Below are positions 41,976 through 49,485 of a DNA stretch of 49,568 bases, in pieces. Within the stretch, counting starts at the first letter, position 1. Each line of letters opens with the position of its first letter. The position numbers were made by a program, and so were the translations under genes. Source of the DNA: Candidatus Nomurabacteria bacterium (GTDB lineage Bacteria; Patescibacteriota; Minisyncoccia; Phycocordibacterales; UBA9973); contig PMDZ01000004.1 of assembly GCA_003155695.1 (NCBI GenBank), forward strand, positions 1-49,568, given 5' to 3'. Under the pieces are notes generated by a model. That model ran no database searches and was not told the origin of the DNA. It saw only the letters and a program-made list of their open reading frames with translations.

Positions 41976-42326
41976 TTGGTTCATAAACATATAAAACTGA
42001 GCGTTATGCAAATAATTAAAAAACACGGAACAACTAAAAATGAAGCAATCAAAAAAATTGACAGCTTCTTGAATGATTTAATGAAAAAAGATTTCCCTGC
42101 GGGCATTAAAATCAAAGATCCCCAAAAAAACTGGAATGGGAGTGTTATGAATTTTTCTTTCAGAGCCAAGAAAAGAATTGTTGGAATTACAATTTCTGGA
42201 ACTGTATCTGTAAACGATGCAGAAGTGAAATTGGACTCTACTCTTCCCGGAATGGTTACAACTTTTGTAAGTGAAGACAAGGTGAAAGATGTAATTACAA
42301 AACAATTCGAAGAATTATTCAGTTAA
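41976..42326 (+). CDS. PHA-granule-region-like small protein
   Basis: 116 aa. The GTVSVNDAEVKLDSTLPGMV segment and the C-terminal helix VITKQFEELFS match the small polyhydroxyalkanoic-acid-system domain (PF09650 type, about 90 aa). These proteins are widespread without PHA genes and their job is unknown. An ATG at 42006 is another possible start. A strong terminator follows. Confidence 0.6.
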   Translation: MVHKHIKLSVMQIIKKHGTTKNEAIKKIDSFLNDLMKKDFPAGIKIKDPQKNWNGSVMNFSFRAKKRIVGITISGTVSVNDAEVKLDSTLPGMVTTFVSEDKVKDVITKQFEELFS

Positions 42327-42348
42327 ACCGTGTAGCCAAGTGACACAA

Positions 42349-42371
42349 AGAAGTCTGATAACCAGACTTCT
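42349..42371 (+). terminator. Terminator of the PHA-like gene
   Basis: A perfect 9-bp stem (42349-42357 with 42363-42371), ATAAC loop and TTTTTTATT tail. Confidence 0.9.
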
Positions 42372-42409
42372 TTTTTTATTATATTACCGGGACCGCGAGT
42401 ACGCTTATC

Positions 42410-42500
42410 GAACCTTACAGGTTCAGTACACCTTTTCCATTCGCAAGCTCATATGGAAAAGGTCTTCGCTTCCCGGACGCGGGCAAAGCAGTTTGCCCGC
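42410..42500 (+). repeat. Structured repeat, family 2, copy B
   Basis: Same layout as 38594-38685: GAACC/GGTTC hairpin, CCTTTTCC/GGAAAAGG hairpin, then GCGGGC/GCCCGC with the identical AAAGCAGTTT loop. The third stem differs from copy A on both sides, keeping the pairing. A perfect 15-bp hairpin (42507-42552) follows. Confidence 0.65.
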
Positions 42501-42506
42501 TTAGGG

Positions 42507-42552
42507 TCACAAATTAAAAAACCCATCTTGCGACAGTTTTTTTAATTTGTGA
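42507..42552. terminator. Long A/T-rich hairpin after repeat copy B
   Basis: TCACAAATTAAAAAA pairs perfectly with TTTTTTAATTTGTGA across 16 nt. It may act as a bidirectional terminator. Copy A is also followed by an A/T hairpin. Confidence 0.5.
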
Positions 42553-42735
42553 TGTATTACTATCCTTTGCACGAACTTATTTCGAACAAAATGAATGATA
42601 ATCTTACGCTCTACTTTTGAATTTTCTTCAATAAAACTACAACGCTCTACTAATGTATAAATGCTGACTCGGTTTTGCGAAACTAAATTTGCGGGAATGG
42701 ATTCGCAAAACCTCGACTATTCCCATTTTGCCTTG

Positions 42736-42760
42736 ATTTCTGATTTTGCCGTGCAGGAGG
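42736..42760 (+). repeat. Left copy of 25-bp inverted repeat
   Basis: This 25-nt sequence is the exact reverse complement of 49544-49568 at the right window edge. The two copies bound a 6.8-kb accessory segment. Confidence 0.75.
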
Positions 42761-42787
42761 AACTCGGAAAACAAAATTCAAAATACA

Positions 42788-42816
42788 TTGTCTCGGGCAA
42801 GTTACATATTTATATT
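42788..42816 (+). promoter_or_regulatory. Promoter-like site before the structured region
   Basis: TTGTCT (42788-42793), 17 bases, TATATT (42811-42816). The predicted start near 42823 lies about 33 bases before the large inverted repeat. Confidence 0.4.
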
Positions 42817-42822
42817 TTCGTG

Positions 42823-43205
42823 ATTATTTAGAGTTAAAGGGTATCACCCTCGGCATTCGCCTCGGGCTTTTCCGCTATGGCTACTCGCGCCTAGATGCTT
42901 ATGAGCGGGAAAGGGTAACGGCTCAAATACTGGGGAAATGAGCCGTTAGGGTTCCCGCGCTTCTTGGGGAGAGGAAGTTTCCTCTCCCCGGGTCGGGCTA
43001 CTCCTGATTACAGGAGTTCTGCCCTCGCCATCCCCACTCTACGCTTTTCAGTATTATGTTTATCTTATCGCTTTCGCTACTTGAGATTAGTATCAAAATA
43101 CAATCACGGCGCTCATCCTTTAGCCACTGGACGCCATAGCGGAAAAGCCCGAGGCGAAGAATACGTGCTTTGCCCCAGTTCCGTGTGATTACACACGGAA
43201 CTATC
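42823..43205 (+). ncRNA. Candidate large structured RNA, unknown class
   Basis: The region is more GC-rich than its surroundings and densely paired. A perfect 26-bp inverted repeat (42856-42881 with 43133-43158) encloses 251 nt. Inside are a long hairpin (GCGGGAA/TTCCCGC enclosing TAACGGCTCA/TGAGCCGTTA), a 10-bp GGGGAGAGGA/TCCTCTCCCC hairpin and a GGGC/GCCC stem topped by CTCCTGATTACAGGAG. A further 11-bp hairpin (43169-43194) follows. It lacks recognisable tmRNA, RNase P, SRP or T-loop motifs. Strand is chosen from the promoter and is uncertain. No credible protein is encoded in 42380-43238. Confidence 0.5.
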
Positions 43206-43238
43206 CCACCCGTGCGTGCACGAGGAATTCACTCCCTT

Positions 43239-43793
43239 TTAAATTTTAGAATAGAATACAGATTTTCCTGTTTTCCCAGTTTGGTTTATTTTGTTTTCCT
43301 TTTCCAAAGTATTCAGATATCTTTCAGCTGTTGCATCAGATACATGCATGAATTTTTCAACTTCGTCATTTGTGATTTTAGATTGTTTTAAAAATAAAGT
43401 CATAACTTTATCCAACTTCTTTTTCTTTCTGAACTGAATCATATTCCTTGCTTTGATTAGAAGTTCACGCGCTAATTTTTTTGTTGAAATAATTACAGGA
43501 ATTGATTTTGTTTCAACTGGTTCGGTTTTAATTTCGGGATTTTGTTCAACTGGATTTGATTCTATTTTAACAGGCTCAGATTCAGTTTCTGATTCAACTG
43601 ATTTTGTTTCTGTCGGAATAATTTCATCAACTTGTTCAGTCGTTGGTTCATTTGGAATTTCAGGACTAGCTAATGGCTCAGATACTGGTATTTGAGCCGT
43701 TTGAGGTTCTAAATCTTGTTCAGGTTCGGAAATAGGCTCGTTTTGTGGCTCAACTACCTTTATTTCTTCATTTGCTGTTGTTTCTTCTGCCAT
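43239..43793 (-). CDS. Acidic-tailed winged-helix protein
   Basis: 184 aa. Residues 1-95 are disordered and rich in Glu, Pro, Thr and Ser; residues about 105-184 form a winged helix (LDKVMTLFLKQSKITNDEVE, FMHVSDATAERYLNTLEKEN, SVFYSKI). DNA binding is likely and autoregulation possible: its leaderless promoter (43800-43805) lies back to back with the strong promoter of 44017-44673. Confidence 0.65.
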   Translation of the reverse strand: MAEETTANEEIKVVEPQNEPISEPEQDLEPQTAQIPVSEPLASPEIPNEPTTEQVDEIIPTETKSVESETESEPVKIESNPVEQNPEIKTEPVETKSIPVIISTKKLARELLIKARNMIQFRKKKKLDKVMTLFLKQSKITNDEVEKFMHVSDATAERYLNTLEKENKINQTGKTGKSVFYSKI

Positions 43794-43799
43794 ATATAG

Positions 43800-43805
43800 A
43801 TTATA
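43800..43805 (-). promoter_or_regulatory. Extended -10 box of the winged-helix gene
   Basis: TGA-TATAAT on the minus strand, six bases (CTATAT), then ATG at 43793. Confidence 0.6.
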
Positions 43806-43839
43806 TCAAAAAGGGCTTAAATATATAGAGTTTTATCTA

Positions 43840-43868
43840 TTGACAGATATCTCTAAAAGGTGTATAAT
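43840..43868 (+). promoter_or_regulatory. Consensus promoter of 44017-44673
   Basis: TTGACA (43840-43845), 17 bases, TATAAT (43863-43868): a full consensus sigma-70 promoter. The leader of about 140 nt contains an ATAGCTAAA/TTTAGCTAT inverted repeat. Confidence 0.8.
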
Positions 43869-44004
43869 ATATAGATAAAGTGGTTCTTTTATATTTCACT
43901 ATGGATATAGCTAAAAGTTATTTATAAATAAATACCCTTTAGCTATTGCCATGGTGGTTATAGTTCCTTCTCGGAAAAGAGAAAACAAATGCGCAAATTA
44001 GTGC

Positions 44005-44011
44005 AAGGAGG
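44005..44011 (+). promoter_or_regulatory. Perfect Shine-Dalgarno
   Basis: AAGGAGG, 5 bases before ATG at 44017. Such a strong site is unusual in this window and fixes the start. Confidence 0.8.
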
Positions 44012-44016
44012 TTATT

Positions 44017-44673
44017 ATGCAAACAGAATTTTTAATTTCAGGTATTACAACCGGTCAGTTAAATGCAATGGTAAAAAATATCATGGCTCAGACTGGTATT
44101 ACAGACCCAAGTAAAGCAGTACGCATGTTAAATGCTGGTAGACTCATTATTTCAGTAGTTGATTCAGGCTGGTATGAAAAAGATGGGATAATCTATCTTT
44201 CTCTTACTTCTGATGGCACTCCTAAAGAAGAATTGATTAAGCGTTTAGAAAGTAAAGGGATTAATATTGAATATTTTTCCCAAAATCTTTTTTCTTCATC
44301 TGATTTAACTCCTACAAATGGGGTGTCCTACAAAATAGCTATCCTTAAACCAGAACTATTTATAGGAAATCGTCTTACTCATGGATTAGTTTGTGAGGAA
44401 GCAGTTAGTCGTAATTTAATTGCTCTGAATCTCGAAGCTTCATGTCTTCTATCAGACAGATTGTCTTATCAGGACATCTCTGAGATGGGTTTAGATTCTC
44501 TCGATTTTATGCATGAACCAGTAGATTCAAATCTGAATGATTCTGGAGAAAGAGGTCCGCGAAGGCTTCATTTTAGCGGTAGTTCACTCAGTGCATATTA
44601 TGTACACGACGAAGGTTCTGTTGCTGCAGAGATAACAATGAGAAGAGGTTTTGCTTTTCTTATGCAGGAATAA
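44017..44673 (+). CDS. Protein of unknown function, island gene
   Basis: 218 aa, soluble, begins MQTEFLISGITTGQLNAMVK. No family recognised. The C-terminal RRLHFSGSSLSAYYVHDEGS and an Asp/Ser-rich stretch before it stand out. Consensus promoter, long leader with an inverted repeat, perfect Shine-Dalgarno and a terminator make it the most conventionally expressed gene here. It may have been acquired with its control region. Confidence 0.7.
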   Translation: MQTEFLISGITTGQLNAMVKNIMAQTGITDPSKAVRMLNAGRLIISVVDSGWYEKDGIIYLSLTSDGTPKEELIKRLESKGINIEYFSQNLFSSSDLTPTNGVSYKIAILKPELFIGNRLTHGLVCEEAVSRNLIALNLEASCLLSDRLSYQDISEMGLDSLDFMHEPVDSNLNDSGERGPRRLHFSGSSLSAYYVHDEGSVAAEITMRRGFAFLMQE

Positions 44674-44708
44674 GGGAAAGAGTAATCCTAATTTTAAAAT
44701 TACTCACA

Positions 44709-44731
44709 CAGCCAATTAACCATATTGGCTG
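44709..44731 (+). terminator. Terminator of 44017-44673
   Basis: An 8-bp CAGCCAAT/ATTGGCTG stem followed by TTTTTATTTTT. Confidence 0.9.
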
Positions 44732-44777
44732 TTTTTATTTTTAAAAATGACAACAATTCAATAAATATAATTTATGA

Positions 44778-44783
44778 TATAAT
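44778..44783 (+). promoter_or_regulatory. Extended -10 box of the second Nudix gene
   Basis: TGA-TATAAT, six bases (TTCAAT), then ATG at 44790. Confidence 0.65.
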
Positions 44784-44789
44784 TTCAAT

Positions 44790-45206
44790 ATGAATAAAAG
44801 ATTGACTTCTATGTTCATCCCTTATTACCTTAAAGATAACGAGCTTTATGTTTTTTTACAAAGGCGTAATTTTGATGCCAAACACCCAAACAGTTTAGGC
44901 TCATTCGGTGGTGGATTAGAAAACGAAGAAAATAACGAAAAAGCTTTGATTAGAGAAATTAGTGAAGAATTAGAATATACTCCTATTAATTATTCATTAC
45001 TTGGAGTTTTTGAAGATGATTACTCTATTTCAAATTATTATATTGAAGAAGTTAAAGAAAATTTTGAAACAAGTATTAGTATACATGAAGGGAAAGGCGG
45101 AGAATGGCACCTGGCAAAAAAAGTTATAGGAAGAGATGATATAAGTTTAAATACAAATAATGTAATGCAAGAAATGATTGTTAAAATCGAAAAAAGCTTG
45201 AAGTAA
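44790..45206 (+). CDS. Nudix hydrolase
   Basis: 138 aa. Nudix box GGGLENEENNEKALIREISE followed by ELEY near residues 42-65, with metal-binding glutamates intact. Of its closest known types, mutT-like NTP sanitation or NDP-sugar cleavage are plausible. Leaderless start. It converges tail to tail with the methyltransferase (45206/45207) with no spacer. Confidence 0.88.
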   Translation: MNKRLTSMFIPYYLKDNELYVFLQRRNFDAKHPNSLGSFGGGLENEENNEKALIREISEELEYTPINYSLLGVFEDDYSISNYYIEEVKENFETSISIHEGKGGEWHLAKKVIGRDDISLNTNNVMQEMIVKIEKSLK

Positions 45207-45800
45207 TTACTTTATAGCTAAAATTTCCATTCCTCTTTTGCCGACCCAATATTTAAATTTTAAAATTTTAAAACCTTTTTTTAATAATAAATTTTTAAAT
45301 GACTTCGAAGATAAGTATTTTTTATTTATTCCTTCATTAGAATCATAAATTTCATAGTCTTCTTTTTTGTCGCTCACAGCCGAAGTAATATATAAAACTC
45401 CATTTTTTGCTAATAAACTTTTAAGCTTTTTTATAAATTTTTCTTGTTCCTTTATTGATATATTATGGAAAACTCTTGAACACCATATACCATTAAATTT
45501 TTTTGTGGTTAGTAAATCCATAATATCTATAAGTCTGAAATTGACTTTAGGGACATGTTTATGAGCAAGCTTAATCATTTCTTTAGAGATATCAATTCCG
45601 AGTACATCAAAACCACGATCAAATAGGAACTTAGAATCTTGTCCACCACCACAGCCTAGATCTAAAACCCTAGCTTTTAAAGGTAATTTCGATGCAAATT
45701 TTTCGAGAGATTGAATAGATAAATTCTCCCCATAGCCGTGCTCTTGAGTATATTCTTTTGCAATTTTATTATAATAATTTTTTATTATTTTATTTTCCAT
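45207..45800 (-). CDS. SAM-dependent methyltransferase, small-molecule type
   Basis: 197 aa class I fold: motif I ARVLDLGCGGGQDSKFLFDR near 43, motif II VLGIDISKEMIKLAH, then FNGIWCSRVFHNI and VLYITSAVSDKKEDYEIY. It resembles Methyltransf_11/25 enzymes; substrate unknown. Low-GC like its island neighbours. TATAAC lies about five bases before ATG. Confidence 0.85.
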   Translation of the reverse strand: MENKIIKNYYNKIAKEYTQEHGYGENLSIQSLEKFASKLPLKARVLDLGCGGGQDSKFLFDRGFDVLGIDISKEMIKLAHKHVPKVNFRLIDIMDLLTTKKFNGIWCSRVFHNISIKEQEKFIKKLKSLLAKNGVLYITSAVSDKKEDYEIYDSNEGINKKYLSSKSFKNLLLKKGFKILKFKYWVGKRGMEILAIK

Positions 45801-45872
45801 TTTTTGTTATATCTGACACATAGCATAAAACTTAACATATTATATCATATTCGATCTTGCATTTTAAAAATA

Positions 45873-45899
45873 AAATAGCCGACTTTTTGTCGGCTATTT
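45873..45899 (-). terminator. Terminator of 45941-46924
   Basis: An 11-bp stem (45873-45883 with 45889-45899) with an A-rich loop, followed by TATTTTTAAAA on the minus strand. Confidence 0.85.
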
Positions 45900-45940
45900 A
45901 TTTGTAGCAATTTTACTATTAGGCTTGCTCTTTTCCTTTA

Positions 45941-46924
45941 CTACTCTGGAACAGATGGAATTTCGTGGCAGTTGATATACTTAAGATACTTAAGTATTAT
46001 CTTGTCAGCTTCTTCCCATGAGATGTCCCTATAAGCGTTTTCTTCTGTCAGTGGTTCTACACTAAGAGCTTTAAAGATTGTTTCTAAAGCTCGAGAAAGT
46101 TTGTCACTTTCTGATTCATTTATGCACTCAACGAACATCATGCATTTGTTTGACTGAAAACTGAAGTGAAGATTGGCCCAGTCATCACCAAAATCTATAA
46201 AATCCTTAATTTTGGCATCAAACTCATAGTGTTCGTATTCTTCATCGCTACCCCAGCGTCCGGCTTTCAATCCAGCCAGACTAGGTTCAAATTTAGAAAG
46301 TGTTCCATTTTCCAAAAGTTCGGATATAAATGGAGAAACCTCATCGATTATCAGCCCAAAATTTTTATAGCGAGCAATCCACCCAGCTAAGTTTTTTAAC
46401 CCAATTACGTCTTTAAGGTCAAGCTTACTTTTTGGCACTGGCAGAATTCCATCATTCGGTCGAACGACGAGGAAGCCAAAGGTATTACTCCAGCTCAGTG
46501 GTCGCTCATAGAGGTTAAGTCTACGCTTAAAATCGTAGGTAGTAAGAACAGGAATTTCATACTTACTATTTCCATACTGAAAATTCGATCCCAGAGCGAA
46601 AATGGGAAATTGTCGTTGCATTTCCGGATTAATTTCGCCAAACTTTAGAAGTTCGGGTAAAGTTGCAGGAAGATAACCATCTTCAGCTATTCTACGAATA
46701 GAATCTTCACTAGAGATTGACTCATTAAAAAAATAAATTTTATAAATTCCATCAATCTTTTTGCCGATCAATTTAACAGGCAAGGGAAAATTTTTAGTCT
46801 TAATATCGTCATTTATCCGATACTCGTATTTTCCTTCGGCTATCATCTGTTCCAAGGTTTTTGAATAATCAACAGTCATTACAAATTCAGAGTTCTGTAA
46901 CTCCGTAGAAGATTGCTTTTTCAT
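45941..46924 (-). CDS. Protein of unknown function, island gene
   Basis: 327 aa, acidic, soluble, no signal peptide. Mixed alpha-beta composition with a WANLHFSFQSNKCMMFVEC strand-like core and a helical C-terminus (EEADKIILKYLKYINC). No family recognised. It has a consensus promoter and a leader with a 20-bp inverted repeat, so expression is probably regulated. Confidence 0.65.
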   Translation of the reverse strand: MKKQSSTELQNSEFVMTVDYSKTLEQMIAEGKYEYRINDDIKTKNFPLPVKLIGKKIDGIYKIYFFNESISSEDSIRRIAEDGYLPATLPELLKFGEINPEMQRQFPIFALGSNFQYGNSKYEIPVLTTYDFKRRLNLYERPLSWSNTFGFLVVRPNDGILPVPKSKLDLKDVIGLKNLAGWIARYKNFGLIIDEVSPFISELLENGTLSKFEPSLAGLKAGRWGSDEEYEHYEFDAKIKDFIDFGDDWANLHFSFQSNKCMMFVECINESESDKLSRALETIFKALSVEPLTEENAYRDISWEEADKIILKYLKYINCHEIPSVPE

Positions 46925-46941
46925 AATTTTATATTTAAAAA

Positions 46942-47008
46942 GTTAGACATTAATTAGATTATTCCTACCTCCAGGGTTTAGAGACAAAAATAATCTAACT
47001 AATGTAAC
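46942..47008 (-). promoter_or_regulatory. Structured leader of 45941-46924
   Basis: Left arm 46942-46963 pairs with 46989-47008 over 20 positions with a 2-nt bulge and one G-U. The minus-strand apical loop holds CTGGAGGTAGG, a Shine-Dalgarno-like run about 45 nt from the start. The rest of the 46925-47153 gap contains the promoter and no gene. Confidence 0.45.
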
Positions 47009-47038
47009 CTTAAATATCAAAGAACTTTTCTACTCTAC

Positions 47039-47067
47039 AGTATAGCATATTATTATACTATTGTCAA
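47039..47067 (-). promoter_or_regulatory. Consensus promoter of 45941-46924
   Basis: TTGACA (47062-47067), 17 bases, TGC-TATACT (47039-47044) on the minus strand, predicting a leader of about 110 nt. Confidence 0.8.
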
Positions 47068-47153
47068 TACATATTGTCTTTCCACCCCCGCAAAAAAGAA
47101 CCAGTAAATACTAGCTTTATTAACGCAAGGATGAAACCAGTGCTTTTAGTGTT

Positions 47154-47930
47154 TTAATCAATATAATTCTTAAAGAAAGACTGTCCCTTTTCATCTTTAA
47201 TAAGAATAGGAACATCTTTGTATAAATCAACCTGGCATGAGAATTTTACATCTTCGGGGTAACCCATATTAATCAATTCTCTACCACTACTTGAATCGTT
47301 TATTAACTCACTTAAATTTGGTTTGGCATTCTGAAATGCTCCAATACAGACTTTTGCTTCTGGCGATTTTGTGCCCTCAAGTTTTTCAAGTATTGCTCCT
47401 GCACCAAGATAGTCTTCAATGCTTGGTCTTAATTCTCTTGATTCATCATTTGTACTTCTCCATCTTTCGCCACAAGCAATTACAGTAATATTTATATTTG
47501 TTTCTTTTTGAATTTTATTCACGATATTAGCAATAGAAGAAATGTTAAGTAAACTACCAATCAAAATATAAGCGTCCTGTTTTGAAGCCTTGGCACACGT
47601 TGCTCCATTTCTAGAGGACAAAACATATCTCTTATCTTTATGTGATTCATTAAACGAAGTAGCTGACAAAGAAGGAAGACCCGCGGTTTGCGATTCAACT
47701 CTTCCCAAACAAACTTCCGCATCAACAAGTTTTCCGAATTCTTCAATATCTCCAACTTTTGGGAACGGATAAACAATAGCTCCGTGATGTACAGCGCCTG
47801 TGATCGTAGTTGAAAAACTTAGAACATCAACAATCACGATAATATCACCTCTATTTGAAGCTTCAATCGTTCCTTTTTCTCCCCAATCCATACGGCATTG
47901 ATAAGGAGACTGATCAAAAATATTTTCCAT
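47154..47930 (-). CDS. comB: 2-phosphosulfolactate phosphatase family (ComB-like)
   Basis: 258 aa. IIVIVDVLSFSTTITGAVHH, RYVLSSRNGATCAKASKQ, ITVIACGERW and SIEDYLGAGAIL match ComB, which dephosphorylates phosphosulfolactate in coenzyme M and sulfolactate synthesis. No ComA or ComC gene is in the window, so the substrate here is uncertain. It is probably island cargo. TACAAT lies eight bases before ATG. Confidence 0.8.
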   Translation of the reverse strand: MENIFDQSPYQCRMDWGEKGTIEASNRGDIIVIVDVLSFSTTITGAVHHGAIVYPFPKVGDIEEFGKLVDAEVCLGRVESQTAGLPSLSATSFNESHKDKRYVLSSRNGATCAKASKQDAYILIGSLLNISSIANIVNKIQKETNINITVIACGERWRSTNDESRELRPSIEDYLGAGAILEKLEGTKSPEAKVCIGAFQNAKPNLSELINDSSSGRELINMGYPEDVKFSCQVDLYKDVPILIKDEKGQSFFKNYID

Positions 47931-47976
47931 ATATTAATATTGTATCATAAGTAAGTAATCATTTTTATTCTTTTCT

Positions 47977-48375
47977 TTACTCTCTTTCCCATGCTTTAAC
48001 ATCAGGATGAAAATCTACTTGATATGGTGGAATTCCCAGCGAAAGACCATATTCTTTAGCTTGATTATATTGCTCTATATTATCTCTTTTAATATAAAAA
48101 ATTTTATTTGGGAAAATAATATAATGGTGAGTTTTGTTCCGGAAATCAGCATACCAACTGGAATGTTCTTTATCAAAAGACTTACTTATTTCTAATGCAA
48201 TATTTTCTGCTTCATTTTCTGGAATTAATGTAAAATGTAGAGTCCATTGCTTAAGCCACGGGGTTCTGTGTTTGTCAGTGATACTTTCAACTTTCGTGCT
48301 TAAAATTTGGACTTTCTTTAATACATCTTTATTATCCAAACTTTCTTCAATTATTGTTCCTTTATAGTCTTTCAT
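47977..48375 (-). CDS. Protein of unknown function
   Basis: 132 aa. A central WTLHFTLIPENEAENIALEI segment and HHYIIFPNKIFYIKRDNIEQ suggest an alpha-beta fold; the C-terminus reads VDFHPDVKAWERE. Not recognised. It follows the HEPN-type gene by 4 bases and is probably in the same transcript. Confidence 0.6.
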   Translation of the reverse strand: MKDYKGTIIEESLDNKDVLKKVQILSTKVESITDKHRTPWLKQWTLHFTLIPENEAENIALEISKSFDKEHSSWYADFRNKTHHYIIFPNKIFYIKRDNIEQYNQAKEYGLSLGIPPYQVDFHPDVKAWERE

Positions 48376-48379
48376 AAAA

Positions 48380-49243
48380 TTATTTTTTTAATTTCTTTGC
48401 AATCTCATATTCTTTTTTAGTTAATTCAAGGTTACAATTTTTAAACTTATATAAATCGGAAAATGTTTTACCATATTCATATAGGCTGGATAATGAAACT
48501 GCATTTAGACTTTGGCTGTCTAAATAGAACTCAAACGAATCACATCGTGGACATTGGTCGCCACTTCCCATAAGACTGAAAGCATTTGGAGTATGTATTG
48601 ATAGCCTATCGCTAGTTATTAAATTTCTGTGATTAAAACCCCTGATAGTAACAGATGAAAAAGGATTATACTCTGTAGATTGTATTTTTTTCTTAACTTC
48701 CTCAATTAAAACTTTTTCTAGTTCTTCTTCTGAATATTTCTTTTTTGGTTTATTGGATTTTATTAAATCTTTTCCAAAGATAGACACTGCTTGAACAGAA
48801 ATTTTTTCCCATACTGTTCCCATTTTTTTAACAAGATTTTCTTTTTCAAGCAGAACATCATTATCTGGTTTATAACCATGCACAAAATGGTTTCTAATAT
48901 TGTATATATCAATTAGAACTTGAATTTCGTCATCAGAAAATTCGTCAACAAACATCAAATTATATCTGCTTAGGGTTTCTCTTATTTTAATAGTTTCAAT
49001 ATTTAATTCCTTTTCCTTTATTATAGATATTAGAGCATCATCATCTTTAGTTTTTGAATTTTCATACACTAAAACTGGATTTTTTGAATGTAATTTAATT
49101 TTAAATATTTTTTCTGTTGTAATACAAAAAGCTACAATTATTTCAGGTAAATTTTCTTGCTTATTTGGAATATCTGCAAGGTAATCATCTACTTGTGAGT
49201 AAAGTCGTAATAAATATTTATAATCTTTTTCGTTTACCTTCAT
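48380..49243 (-). CDS. HEPN-like protein with zinc ribbon, toxin candidate
   Basis: 287 aa. The N-terminal two-thirds are helical and contain IYNIRNHFVHGYKP near 118, a match to the HEPN RNase motif R-x4-H (Arg-Asn...His). A C-terminal CPRCDSFEFYL could be half of a zinc site. HEPN proteins are often RNA-cutting toxins or phage-defence effectors. The XRE regulator lies 4 bases upstream in the same operon. The call rests on one short motif and context. Confidence 0.5.
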   Translation of the reverse strand: MKVNEKDYKYLLRLYSQVDDYLADIPNKQENLPEIIVAFCITTEKIFKIKLHSKNPVLVYENSKTKDDDALISIIKEKELNIETIKIRETLSRYNLMFVDEFSDDEIQVLIDIYNIRNHFVHGYKPDNDVLLEKENLVKKMGTVWEKISVQAVSIFGKDLIKSNKPKKKYSEEELEKVLIEEVKKKIQSTEYNPFSSVTIRGFNHRNLITSDRLSIHTPNAFSLMGSGDQCPRCDSFEFYLDSQSLNAVSLSSLYEYGKTFSDLYKFKNCNLELTKKEYEIAKKLKK

Positions 49244-49247
49244 AATT

Positions 49248-49451
49248 TTATTTTAATAACTCACTACTTGAAATTCCTAATGCTTCAGCAATTTTTTCTA
49301 ATGTTGAAAGAGTTGGATTCATGCGACCATTTTCTATATTACTAATATATGCTCTGTCTACATTAAGTTTTTTAGCTAAATCACCTTGTGATAGTTTATT
49401 TTTTAGTCTTAATTTTCTGAGGTTTTCACCGAGTCTTTTGCTTGATTGCAT
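49248..49451 (-). CDS. XRE-family HTH regulator, antitoxin candidate
   Basis: 67 aa. LGENLRKLRLKNKLSQGDLA, then VDRAYISNIENGRMNPTL and LEKIAEALGI form a complete Cro/C1-type HTH. ATG at 49451 is chosen; the longer frame to 49553 adds non-conserved residues across the operator region. It is probably an autorepressor binding 49486-49507. Confidence 0.85.
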   Translation of the reverse strand: MQSSKRLGENLRKLRLKNKLSQGDLAKKLNVDRAYISNIENGRMNPTLSTLEKIAEALGISSSELLK

Positions 49452-49485
49452 AATTATATAGTAAGAAAACTTGCATTGTTTTGCA

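Noticed and set aside
42964-43188. A 74-codon plus-strand frame in the structured region
   Set aside because: It runs across several strong hairpins, has no -10 box or Shine-Dalgarno at its start and no plausible protein composition. I treat it as a chance frame inside a likely RNA.
42823-43205. tmRNA, RNase P RNA or tRNA-like identity for the structured region
   Set aside because: No TTCRA T-loop, no CCA-type 3-prime end, no GAGGAAAGTC-type P RNA core and no tag-peptide frame could be found on either strand. A CTCCTGATTACAGGAG hairpin looks tRNA-like but has the wrong loop size.
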